This document shows positions 36,423-44,016 of a stretch of DNA of 64,000 nucleotides, piece after piece. A model generated the notes under the pieces. It did not search any database and was not told where the DNA came from. It was given only the letters and a program-made list of their open reading frames with translations. How positions within the stretch are numbered: position 1 is the first letter of the stretch; every line of letters starts with the position of its first letter. Source of the stretch: Enterococcus mundtii (GTDB lineage: Bacteria; Bacillota; Bacilli; Lactobacillales; Enterococcaceae); assembly GCF_002947535.1 (NCBI RefSeq), contig NZ_PUAP01000019.1, positions 30,312-94,311 on the forward strand, written 5' to 3'. The position numbers and the translations under genes are program-made.

Positions 36423-37292
36423 ATGAATCCAGAAACCACTATGAATTCGATCATCCCACGTATCAATAAGTATAGGCGACAACTTGCAAAATATGATGTA
36501 TATGAATTAATTAAATTAATACAAGAAGTAGAAACTAATCCTAAACTGCAAGATTTGTTAGCTAAAGAAGGAGGTCCGACTAAAGGGGAAGCAGCGTTAG
36601 ACTATGTGTTAAATAAGATGGATCGTGAATTTTCAGAAAAATCACCTTATAGCCTTCCAGCTATCACAAAGTATCTGCGACAAGCAGGAGAAAAAAATCC
36701 ATCTGTATTCGCTGATTTAATACGAGAAGTAGAAACTAATCCGGAGATGCAAGCATCGTTAGCTAAAGAAGGAGCACCGACTAAAGGGAAAGTAGCGTTA
36801 GATTATGTGTTAAATAAGATGGATCGTGAATCTTTAGAAAAATCACCTTCTAGCCTTCCAGCTATCACAAAGTATCTTCGACAAGCAGGAGAAAAAAATC
36901 CATCTGTATTCGCTGATTTAATACGAGAAGTAGAAACTAATCCGGAGATGCAAGCATCGTTAGCTAAAGAAGGAGCACCGACTAAAGGGAAAGCAGCGTT
37001 AGAGCATGTGTTAAATAAGATAGATCGTAAATTTGCAGAAGAATTAATTCCTAGCAATCGTTCATCTAAAAAGACTGTACCTACAAGCAAAATTTTTCCT
37101 ATAAAATCAACGAATGATGGAAAGACAAGAGACGCTATAGTTACTTCTGATCAAAATAGTAGAAAATTATATACTAAATACGAAATCGAAGGTTTCAATA
37201 GAAAATGTGAGTATGCAAAAAAATATGCAACTGTTGTAAATAGCAACTTAGAAAAAAATGAAAAAGCGATGATTTCGAAAGAACGAAGATAG
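36423..37292 (+). CDS. Unknown protein with tandem 67-residue repeats, paralogue family B, copy 3
   Basis: This 289-residue protein keeps the family tail (MISKERR) and a related C-terminal stretch (FNRKCEYAKKYATVVNSNL). Its N-terminal two thirds is replaced by about three copies of a 67-residue helical repeat (LPAITKYLRQAGEKNPSVF ... LAKEGAPTKGK ... VLNKMDRE). The last two full repeats are almost identical in DNA. The start codon and leader resemble copy 1. No known domain is recognised; repeat number may vary between strains. Confidence 0.72.
   Translation: MNPETTMNSIIPRINKYRRQLAKYDVYELIKLIQEVETNPKLQDLLAKEGGPTKGEAALDYVLNKMDREFSEKSPYSLPAITKYLRQAGEKNPSVFADLIREVETNPEMQASLAKEGAPTKGKVALDYVLNKMDRESLEKSPSSLPAITKYLRQAGEKNPSVFADLIREVETNPEMQASLAKEGAPTKGKAALEHVLNKIDRKFAEELIPSNRSSKKTVPTSKIFPIKSTNDGKTRDAIVTSDQNSRKLYTKYEIEGFNRKCEYAKKYATVVNSNLEKNEKAMISKERR
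36653..37054 (+). repeat. Two tandem 201-bp coding repeats
   Basis: Units 36653-36853 and 36854-37054 are nearly identical over most of their length and keep the reading frame (67 codons each). A more diverged unit precedes them from about 36452. High DNA identity implies recent expansion or gene conversion. Confidence 0.85.
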
Positions 37293-37417
37293 AGAACAAG
37301 GTCATCCTGTGTTCGAAAGAAAACGGTTATTATGTAAAAGCTGCAACCGACACAAAAACTAAAAAAGCTGACAAAAAAGATTGCTACTTTGTGGATTTAC
37401 ACTTAAAATATGAGTAA
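37286..37417 (+). pseudogene. Possible gene remnant upstream of the flippase
   Basis: A short open frame reads KVILCSKENGYYVKAATDTK and, after a lysine-rich stretch, CYFVDLHLKYE before the stop at 37415. It looks like the end of a real protein rather than random sequence, but has no start codon or ribosome site of its own and its 5' part merges into family B copy 3 in another frame. It may be the tail of a gene lost when the array formed. Confidence 0.35.
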
Positions 37418-37445
37418 TGTTTTGAAGAAAGTTGGAATCTGATCA

Positions 37446-39095
37446 ATGACTAATCAACGAAAACCAGCAGCAGAAAATTTGACAGTCCAAGAGAAAATGG
37501 CTAGAGGTTCTGCTTGGATGACTGCAAGTAATATGATCTCTCGATTACTTGGTGCGGTCTATATTATTCCTTGGTACGCTTGGATGGGCGAAAATGCAAA
37601 GGCTGCCAATGGATTATTCAATATGGGGTACAATATTTACGCGCTATTCTTAATGATTTCAACTGCTGGGATCCCAGCTGCCATTGCGAAACAAACCGCC
37701 CGTTACAATTCATTGAATGAATACGGGACATCTCACCGGTTGTTTCTACGAGCAATGCAAATGATGGCTGTTTTAGGTGTGTTTTTTGCAGGATTTATGT
37801 ACTTCGCTTCTCCTTGGTTGGCTCGTGCCTCTGGTGGTGGTGAAGAATTGATCCCGATCATGCGCTCATTAAGTGCAGCGCTACTAGTCTTTCCTTGTAT
37901 GAGTGTTATTCGAGGATACTTCCAAGGGAATCAGGAAATGATGCCTTATGCACTCTCGCAAATCGTTGAGCAGATTGCGCGCGTATTTTATCTGTTGCTT
38001 TCTACATTCATCATCATGAAAGTCCTGTCAGGTGACTACGTAACTGCGGTCACCCAATCGACTTTTGCAGCATTTATTGGGATGATCGTCAGCTTGGCAG
38101 TCTTATTATATTTTTTGAAAAAACATCAAGCGTATACAGCAGCTCGTGTGCAGTATAGCGAAAATCAAGTGACGATTGCCACGAAAGAATTATTGTTGGA
38201 TACGATCAAAGAAGCGATCCCTTTTATCATCGTAGGATCAGGGATCACGATTTTTAAATTAGTCGATCAATTTACATTTATTAAAATCATGTCGGATACC
38301 ACCGAGTATTCCAATGCCCAATTGTTGGATCTTTTTTCGATTTTCAGTGCGAATCCTGACAAGTTGACAATGGTCGTCATTGCTTTAGCGACGTCGATTG
38401 CTGCGACAGGTCTACCTTTGATCACGGAAGCGGTAACGATCAAAGACCGACGTGGACTAGCAAAATTAACAAGCAGTAACTTACAGTTGTTTTCTTTCAT
38501 TATGTTTCCTGCAACATGTGGCGTGATGCTCTTGGCATATCCTTTGAATACACTGTTTTATACACCGGATCAACTAGGAAGCCAAGTGTTGATCCAAGCA
38601 AGTTTTGTCGGTCTTTTTCTAGGACTTTATATGCTTGTATCGAATATGCTCCAAGGGATGTTTGAAAATAAAGCTGCGATCCAATACTTACTGGTTGGGT
38701 TTCTCGTAAAACTAGTCTTACAGTATCCAGCAATCCGTATCTTTGAAGTATATGGACCGTTGCTCGCAACGATGATTGGTTTTATTGTTTCTTGTTCACT
38801 GATACTAAAGAAAATCCATCAAGTGGCTCGCTTCAATCGGAAATTTGTATGGCGTCGCACCTTGTTGATTTTTATTCTCACCCTGTTGATGCTCTTTGCA
38901 GCTGGACTGACAAAAATGGTTTTTGGAATGTTCTTGAACCAAGACAGTAAGTTCCAATCACTAGTATTAATTGTTTTAGTCGCCGGAGTAGGTGGTTTAG
39001 TTTATACGTATCTGGCATTGAAGCTCCGTCTTGCAGATAAGCTATTAGGCCGTCAAGGAATGATTCGTTTACGCCGCCGTTTGCGCATCAAATAA
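37446..39095 (+). CDS. Polysaccharide/lipid II flippase-like membrane protein (MurJ/SpoVB family)
   Basis: This 549-residue protein has about 14 membrane segments and the MVF/SpoVB-type start (MARGSAWMTASNMISRLLGAVYIIPW). Relatives flip lipid-linked cell-wall precursors; YtgP in Bacillus is a lipid II flippase of this family. The adjacency of murE and an RsuA-type gene suggests an ancestral cell-wall neighbourhood now interrupted by the family B array. The ribosome site is weak. A general polysaccharide flippase is the alternative. Confidence 0.88.
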   Translation: MTNQRKPAAENLTVQEKMARGSAWMTASNMISRLLGAVYIIPWYAWMGENAKAANGLFNMGYNIYALFLMISTAGIPAAIAKQTARYNSLNEYGTSHRLFLRAMQMMAVLGVFFAGFMYFASPWLARASGGGEELIPIMRSLSAALLVFPCMSVIRGYFQGNQEMMPYALSQIVEQIARVFYLLLSTFIIMKVLSGDYVTAVTQSTFAAFIGMIVSLAVLLYFLKKHQAYTAARVQYSENQVTIATKELLLDTIKEAIPFIIVGSGITIFKLVDQFTFIKIMSDTTEYSNAQLLDLFSIFSANPDKLTMVVIALATSIAATGLPLITEAVTIKDRRGLAKLTSSNLQLFSFIMFPATCGVMLLAYPLNTLFYTPDQLGSQVLIQASFVGLFLGLYMLVSNMLQGMFENKAAIQYLLVGFLVKLVLQYPAIRIFEVYGPLLATMIGFIVSCSLILKKIHQVARFNRKFVWRRTLLIFILTLLMLFAAGLTKMVFGMFLNQDSKFQSLVLIVLVAGVGGLVYTYLALKLRLADKLLGRQGMIRLRRRLRIK

Positions 39096-39126
39096 GATAG
39101 GCATTGCTAAAAAAGGAGACAATCAC

Positions 39127-39846
39127 ATGCGTTTAGATAAATTTTTAGCTGATATCGGTCTTGGCAGCCGCAAAGAAGTCAAAGGGCTGATCAAAAAAGG
39201 CTTGATCACAGTCAATGGAACATGTATTAAAAGTGATAAATATCAAGTGAAAGAAACCGAAGATACGGTGATGTATCTGGATGAATCCTTACATTACCAA
39301 AAAGATTTTTATTATATCTTGAATAAACCGGCGGGTGTAGTTTCAGCAACTCAAGATAATCATGATCAAACCGTCATCGACTTACTTTCTGATGAGGATT
39401 TTAGAGAAGATCTATTTCCAGTCGGTCGGTTAGATAAAGATACAGAAGGATTGTTGATCCTGACCAATGACGGGCAGTTTTCCCACCAATTGCTCTCTCC
39501 CAAAAAACACGTGGAAAAAGAATACTTGGCAGAAGTTGCTGGCGTGATGACGAAAGAAGATGTGTCAGCTTTTTCAGAAGGATTACTCATTGATGGAGAT
39601 GAACAAACACTGCCTGCAAAACTGTTCATTGACTCGGTCGATGAGGAAACAAATACTTCTCGTATCCGTTTGATCTTACACGAAGGGAAATTTCATCAAG
39701 TGAAACGGATGGTAAAAGCTGTTGGAAAAGAAGTCACTTATTTGAAACGGCTACGTATGGGGAATTTTCTTCTGCCAGAAGATTTAGCTTTAGGAGAGTA
39801 TCGCCAAATGACATCAGATGAATTGGCACAAGTAAAAAGTAAATAG
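39127..39846 (+). CDS. rsuA: Small-subunit rRNA pseudouridine synthase (RsuA family)
   Basis: This 239-residue enzyme has an N-terminal S4 RNA-binding domain (MRLDKFLADIGLGSRKEV) and the catalytic motif GRLDKDTEGLLILTNDG with its active-site aspartate. The later KFHQVKRM motif is also typical of RsuA/RluB/RluE/RluF. It probably makes pseudouridine in 16S rRNA (position 516 in E. coli numbering). AAAAGGAG precedes the ATG, 31 bases behind the flippase, so both probably share a transcript. Confidence 0.92.
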   Translation: MRLDKFLADIGLGSRKEVKGLIKKGLITVNGTCIKSDKYQVKETEDTVMYLDESLHYQKDFYYILNKPAGVVSATQDNHDQTVIDLLSDEDFREDLFPVGRLDKDTEGLLILTNDGQFSHQLLSPKKHVEKEYLAEVAGVMTKEDVSAFSEGLLIDGDEQTLPAKLFIDSVDEETNTSRIRLILHEGKFHQVKRMVKAVGKEVTYLKRLRMGNFLLPEDLALGEYRQMTSDELAQVKSK

Positions 39847-39861
39847 AGAGTAAGAACACAG

Positions 39862-39904
39862 CTTATAGGATTGGGATGTACTTCTCAATTCTGTAAGTTT
39901 TTTT
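39862..39904 (+). terminator. Terminator after rsuA (left copy of a repeated terminator)
   Basis: A 15-bp stem with three wobble pairs (39862-39876 with 39883-39897) and a 6-nt loop runs into seven T. Bases 39884-39908 are identical to 41896-41920. Confidence 0.9.
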
Positions 39905-40317
39905 GTTTGGGGTTGTCAAAGAAGTGTATAGAGGGAAATCTAAACACCAATAGAGAAGGAACTAAAAAGTAATTTTCATATACGATTATGATGTTAAATC
40001 AACAAATTATGACGGATAAAACAAAAACATAAATATATAATGTATTATACTCAGTGTATAGATCATTTGAAATTTTATATTATTCAAAATATTAAGCATA
40101 AAATTTGCTCAAATAATATTTTTAGGGAATATTAAGTACTTATATATTTCTATTCTATCCCAAAATGAAAGGTACATAATGCACGGAAAAAAGCTGTTTT
40201 AATAGGGTATTTAGTTTATAACTAGGATTAATAATTTACTTATGTGAAATGGTAGTTCAGAGAAAATATCTATAGGTAGGTTCTATGTCAATATTTCGAA
40301 ACAAGGCAGAGGGGAAT
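39905..40317. other. AT-rich gene-free stretch before the ABC pair
   Basis: Very AT-rich with no supported ORF. A 14-codon frame beginning near 39989 has no ribosome site. It should contain the promoter of the ABC genes, but no pair of boxes stands out. Confidence 0.45.
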
Positions 40318-41010
40318 ATGAAAAAAGATAATTTCATCTTGATGGATAAACTTGGAGTGGAACATAAAAACAATAAAGTATTAAAAAATATAAATATGCA
40401 AATTGAGCATGGAGAATTTGTATTTTTGATAGGAGAAAGTGGCTCGGGAAAAACCACTTTAATTGAGTTGATTCAAGGGAGGCGAATGTATAATACGGGT
40501 AGCTTGAAAATCAAGGATAAAGAATTATGTCAATATAACTATATGGAATTACAAAATTTAAGGGGAATGATGGGGGTAGTTTTTCAAGATACAAGGCTGA
40601 TTGAAGAGTGGACAGTATTTGAAAATATAGCTTATAAATTAGAATATTTAGGCTACCCATTCTCATTGATACAGTCGAAAGTTGAGGAAGTTACAACAGA
40701 TTTAAAAATAGATCGATATATAAAAAATTTACCTAGAAATCTATCTGGTGGTGAAAGACAACGTGTGAATATTGCCAGAGCAATCGTTGCGAATCCTCAA
40801 ATTATTATTGCTGATGAACCGACAGCTAATTTAGATAAGGCAAATGCAAAAATAGTATTTGAGTTATTGAAAAAAAAGAATAAACTTGGCTCTACGATTA
40901 TTATGTCTACTCACGATCCTAACTTTATAAAAGAATCTGAATTTAGAATCATTAAGTTAACTAAAGGAGAGAAGGTATATGATCAATGTGGGTCCAACTA
41001 TTTTATCTAA
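40318..41010 (+). CDS. ABC transporter ATP-binding protein (FtsE/LolD-like)
   Basis: This ~230-residue ATPase has Walker A (GESGSGKTT), Q-loop (VVFQDTRLIEEW), signature (LSGGERQR), Walker B (IIIADEPTANLD) and H-loop (STHD). It belongs to the FtsE/MacB/LolD class. The start is ATG 40318 after AGAGGGG; an upstream ATG at 40285 is possible. Codon use is far more AT-rich than the flanks. The 32-base overlap with the permease gene shows a tight pair. It is probably not cell-division FtsE, because the partner lacks the large extracellular loop of FtsX. Confidence 0.85.
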   Translation: MKKDNFILMDKLGVEHKNNKVLKNINMQIEHGEFVFLIGESGSGKTTLIELIQGRRMYNTGSLKIKDKELCQYNYMELQNLRGMMGVVFQDTRLIEEWTVFENIAYKLEYLGYPFSLIQSKVEEVTTDLKIDRYIKNLPRNLSGGERQRVNIARAIVANPQIIIADEPTANLDKANAKIVFELLKKKNKLGSTIIMSTHDPNFIKESEFRIIKLTKGEKVYDQCGSNYFI

Positions 41011-41641
41011 CCTATATCTTGTTAGGAGAAGTATTAAAAGCGCATGTAAAGTAGGATTTAGATATGTTGTTTCGATTACTATTATTGGCATCCTATTTTT
41101 TGAGTGTGTCTTTTTGCAACTGTATTTACAAAGATTTATTCAAATAATGGAACAAGAAATAATGAGTAGCGATTTAAAGTCGGCACAACTAAGTTTAGAT
41201 GGAAATCAGTTTTTAATTATGCAAATTTCTTTTGGGAGGGATATTTTATCCTTTTTAATAGTGATAATTAGCATATATATATTATTTGACTTTAGAAATA
41301 AAATTTTACTAATCAAGGTAATTGATAGAACAGATGTTGAAACAAAAATATATTTGGGAATCCAACCTAAATATGTATTGAGAGAATTACTACTAAAAAT
41401 TTTTTTTATCTACATAATTGGATTAAGTCTTAGTTATATCATTTGTATCTTTCTAAATATGAAACTAGTTTCTTTGTTCAATTCTATTTTGCCTTATGAA
41501 TTACAAGGACATCACAGAAATGCCATTTTCTTTTCAATGATTTTTTTTATGTTAATACTTTCTATAGTGTTAGTATTTTACACTATTATAATAGAATTTA
41601 TAAGTATCCAGAGATTTAAGAGAAGTTTTTCACTGTATTAA
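40979..41641 (+). CDS. ABC transporter permease, FtsX-like, four membrane segments
   Basis: This 220-residue protein has four hydrophobic segments (about residues 22-46, 82-102, 138-160 and 184-210). Only a ~35-residue loop lies between the first two, against more than 100 in true FtsX and far more in MacB. ATG 40979 lies inside the ATPase gene. With the ATPase it forms a minimal mechanotransmission- or efflux-type ABC system. No peptide, histidine kinase or immunity gene accompanies it, so its cargo is unknown. Confidence 0.7.
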   Translation: MINVGPTILSNLYLVRRSIKSACKVGFRYVVSITIIGILFFECVFLQLYLQRFIQIMEQEIMSSDLKSAQLSLDGNQFLIMQISFGRDILSFLIVIISIYILFDFRNKILLIKVIDRTDVETKIYLGIQPKYVLRELLLKIFFIYIIGLSLSYIICIFLNMKLVSLFNSILPYELQGHHRNAIFFSMIFFMLILSIVLVFYTIIIEFISIQRFKRSFSLY

Positions 41642-41870
41642 CATTGGTGTTTTTTCCGTATGTAATCAGTTTTATTGCGAAGTTCTTTTTTCACATTCTC
41701 ACTAAATAAAAGTACAGAGCTATTAAAAATATGCACATGCAGAGAAAATCCATTGACTTAACTATTATCCAACCACAGTCATACGTTATTATGTAAGCAT
41801 CCAATAGCAAAGCACATAAACATTTTTTTTACTATATTTAGACTAAAGATTGATAGAGCAATAAAAAACT

Positions 41871-41917
41871 ACTTACAGGATTCAGGAACGCATTCCTCAA
41901 TTCTGTAAGTTTTTTTG
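41871..41917 (+). terminator. Terminator (right copy of the repeated terminator)
   Basis: ACTTACAG/CTGTAAGT closes a long stem with inner AGGAA/TTCCT, a 4-nt loop and seven T. Sequence and shape match the terminator at 39862, so the ABC pair sits between two copies. Confidence 0.9.
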
Positions 41918-42063
41918 TTTATTTATTGAAATCATGATAGATGGCAAACTAAAACAGCTATTTTTCGTTTTTCTGTCTCACACCTCAGATCAAAATGATT
42001 CTTTTACACTCTCCTCTATAATTTGTTTCATTTTCCCTATGATTTGTTCATTTATTATATCTT

Positions 42064-42079
42064 TTGAAAGCGCTATAAT
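42064..42079 (+). promoter_or_regulatory. cre-like site overlapping the -10 of the glycan importer
   Basis: TTGAAAGCGCTATAAT matches the cre consensus with one mismatch. Its end is a perfect -10 (TATAAT at 42074-42079), 33 bases before the first permease start. CcpA binding here would block transcription. The -35 region is poor (TTTATT at 17-base spacing), suggesting need for an activator such as the YesN regulator. Confidence 0.65.
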
Positions 42080-42111
42080 TACAGTGCGAATGAGGTGAAA
42101 GGAGTTTTTAT

Positions 42112-43059
42112 ATGAGAAAAAGGAAGGGGTTAAAAGGTTTTTTTGGGAATTTATGGCGCTATAAGGCGCTTGTTTTAATGGCGATCCCTGGGATGATCTG
42201 GATGATTTTTTTCTTTTACATCCCGGTATTAGCAAATGTCGTTGCGTTTAAAAATTTCCATATTTCTGCTGATGGCTTTCTTGCCAGTTTAAGAGAGAGC
42301 CCATGGGTTGGATTGGAGAATTTCAAATTTTTATTTTCTTCTGATCAAGCGTTTCTGATTACAAAAAATACGATTTTATATAATGTGACATTTATCTTAC
42401 TGAATCTTTTGATATCTGTCGTTTTTGCAATCATTATGAGTGAATTGCGAAATAAACGATTGGTAAAAGTATACCAGACAATGTCATTGCTTCCCTATTT
42501 CCTTTCTTGGGTCATCATCAGTTACTTTGTCTATGCGTTTTTAAGTCCTGATAAAGGGATCTTCAACCAATGGCTGGCAGCGAGTGGGAGAGAAACAATC
42601 AATTGGTATAATGATCCTAAATATTGGCCATTTATTTTAGTCTTTATTGGAACATGGAAAGGGATCGGCTATAACAGTATCATCTATTTTGCTTCAGTTA
42701 TGGGAATCGATCCGACGTATTACGAGGCAGCGATGGTGGATGGCGCAAGCAAGTGGCAACAAATCAAACATGTGACGATTCCACAATTGGTCCCTCTGAT
42801 GACGATCTTGACGATATTAGCAGTTGGAAATATTTTCCGAGCGGACTTTGGTTTGTTTTATAATATTCCAAAAAATTCCGGAGCGCTTTATGAAGTGACA
42901 CAAGTTTTAGATACTTATATCTATAATGGGCTGACATCCACTGGCGACTTTGGTATGACGGCCGCAGCTGGGCTGTATCAATCGGTCGTCGGCTTTGTTT
43001 TATTAATGATCACCAATACGATTGCTCGTCGTTTTGACAGCGAATCGGCATTGTTCTAA
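42112..43059 (+). CDS. Carbohydrate ABC transporter permease 1 (LplB/NgtP-like, CUT1)
   Basis: This 315-residue membrane protein has six hydrophobic segments and the cytoplasmic EAA motif (YYEAAMVDGASKWQQIKHVTIP) that docks the ATPase. It matches LplB-type permeases of CUT1 importers, including those moving N-glycans in pneumococcus. AAAGGAG sits seven bases before the ATG. Permease 2 and the binding protein follow in the same operon. No ATPase gene is present, so a shared MsmK-type ATPase encoded elsewhere is expected. Confidence 0.92.
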   Translation: MRKRKGLKGFFGNLWRYKALVLMAIPGMIWMIFFFYIPVLANVVAFKNFHISADGFLASLRESPWVGLENFKFLFSSDQAFLITKNTILYNVTFILLNLLISVVFAIIMSELRNKRLVKVYQTMSLLPYFLSWVIISYFVYAFLSPDKGIFNQWLAASGRETINWYNDPKYWPFILVFIGTWKGIGYNSIIYFASVMGIDPTYYEAAMVDGASKWQQIKHVTIPQLVPLMTILTILAVGNIFRADFGLFYNIPKNSGALYEVTQVLDTYIYNGLTSTGDFGMTAAAGLYQSVVGFVLLMITNTIARRFDSESALF

Positions 43060-43070
43060 GGAGGAGAAAA

Positions 43071-43991
43071 ATGAATAAAAAGAAAGTTCAACGAGTAGAG
43101 ATCCGCTCGTTTAGTCAAACCACCAACTTTTTCTCCAATATTTTGATTGCACTTTTTGCTTTTTCTTGTGTATTACCATTTATTTTTGTCATTGCGATCT
43201 CTTTTACAGATGAATCCATTTTGGCCACGCAAGGGTATAGTTTCTGGCCTAAAGCATTTAGTACATTTGGGTATACTTTTTTGTTTGACCAGATGCAAAA
43301 CAAAATTTTTCAGGCTCTTTTCGTTACTGTTCTTGTGACAGTAGTAGGAACGTTGATCAATAGTACAGCAACTTCTTTATATGCTTATGCTATTTCTCGA
43401 TCCAACTTTCCATTTCGTCGTTTCTTTACAGTCTTTTGTTTGATCACGATGTTGTTCTCACCAGGGATGGTTGCCAACTACTTAGTGATGACGAATTTAT
43501 TACAACTGAAAGATACGATTTGGGCATTGATTTTACCGATGGCGGTCAGTCCGTTCAACATTATCGTGATGCGAACATTCTTTAAACGTTCGGTGTCTGA
43601 TTCGATCATTGAATCTGCTAGGATAGATGGGGCGAGTGAACTTCGGATTTTTGTACAAATCGTCTTACCTTTAGCGATTCCAGGAATTGCGACAATTAGT
43701 TTATTTGCAGCTTTAGGTTATTGGAATGACTGGTTCAATGCGTTGCTGTATATCCAAAACGATAATCTCGTACCATTGCAATATTTATTGATGAAGATTC
43801 AAAGCAATATCCAATATCTTACTCAAAATGCTGGAGCAGGCAGTCAGTTAGCCGGCGGTCTTGCTTCTGTTCCTGGAGAGTCTGCTCGTATGGCAATCGT
43901 TGTTATCTCAACATTACCGATTGCGATCAGCTATCCATTTTTCCAAAAACATTTTGTTAAAGGGTTAACGATTGGCGGCGTCAAAGAATAA
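43071..43991 (+). CDS. Carbohydrate ABC transporter permease 2 (YtcP/NgtP-like, CUT1)
   Basis: This 306-residue partner permease has six hydrophobic segments and the EAA loop SIIESARIDGASELRIFVQIVLP. It follows the first permease by 11 bases behind AAGGAGGAG. It ends with GLTIGGVKE, the usual C terminus of the YtcP/LplC group. The two permeases form the transmembrane channel of the importer. Confidence 0.92.
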   Translation: MNKKKVQRVEIRSFSQTTNFFSNILIALFAFSCVLPFIFVIAISFTDESILATQGYSFWPKAFSTFGYTFLFDQMQNKIFQALFVTVLVTVVGTLINSTATSLYAYAISRSNFPFRRFFTVFCLITMLFSPGMVANYLVMTNLLQLKDTIWALILPMAVSPFNIIVMRTFFKRSVSDSIIESARIDGASELRIFVQIVLPLAIPGIATISLFAALGYWNDWFNALLYIQNDNLVPLQYLLMKIQSNIQYLTQNAGAGSQLAGGLASVPGESARMAIVVISTLPIAISYPFFQKHFVKGLTIGGVKE

Positions 43992-44016
43992 AGCACTAAA
44001 ATAGGAGGATAAAGAT

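Larger units (their letters stand above)
41642..42111. other. Gene-free interval between the two ABC systems
   Basis: It contains no supported gene. It holds the right copy of the repeated terminator (41871-41917) and the importer promoter with its cre-like site near 42064-42079. Confidence 0.55.

Noticed and set aside
34832..37292. Family B as type VII secretion substrates
   Set aside because: No WxG motif, LXG domain, YxxxD/E export tail in the right context, or ESX gene is present nearby.
39989..40033. 14-codon ORF (MMLNQQIMTDKTKT) before the ABC pair, considered as a bacteriocin precursor
   Set aside because: It has no ribosome site, double-glycine leader or hydrophobic or cysteine-rich core.
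42000..42235. 81-codon minus-strand frame over the start of the importer permease
   Set aside because: It is a shadow of the permease coding sequence and importer promoter, with low-complexity product and no ribosome site.
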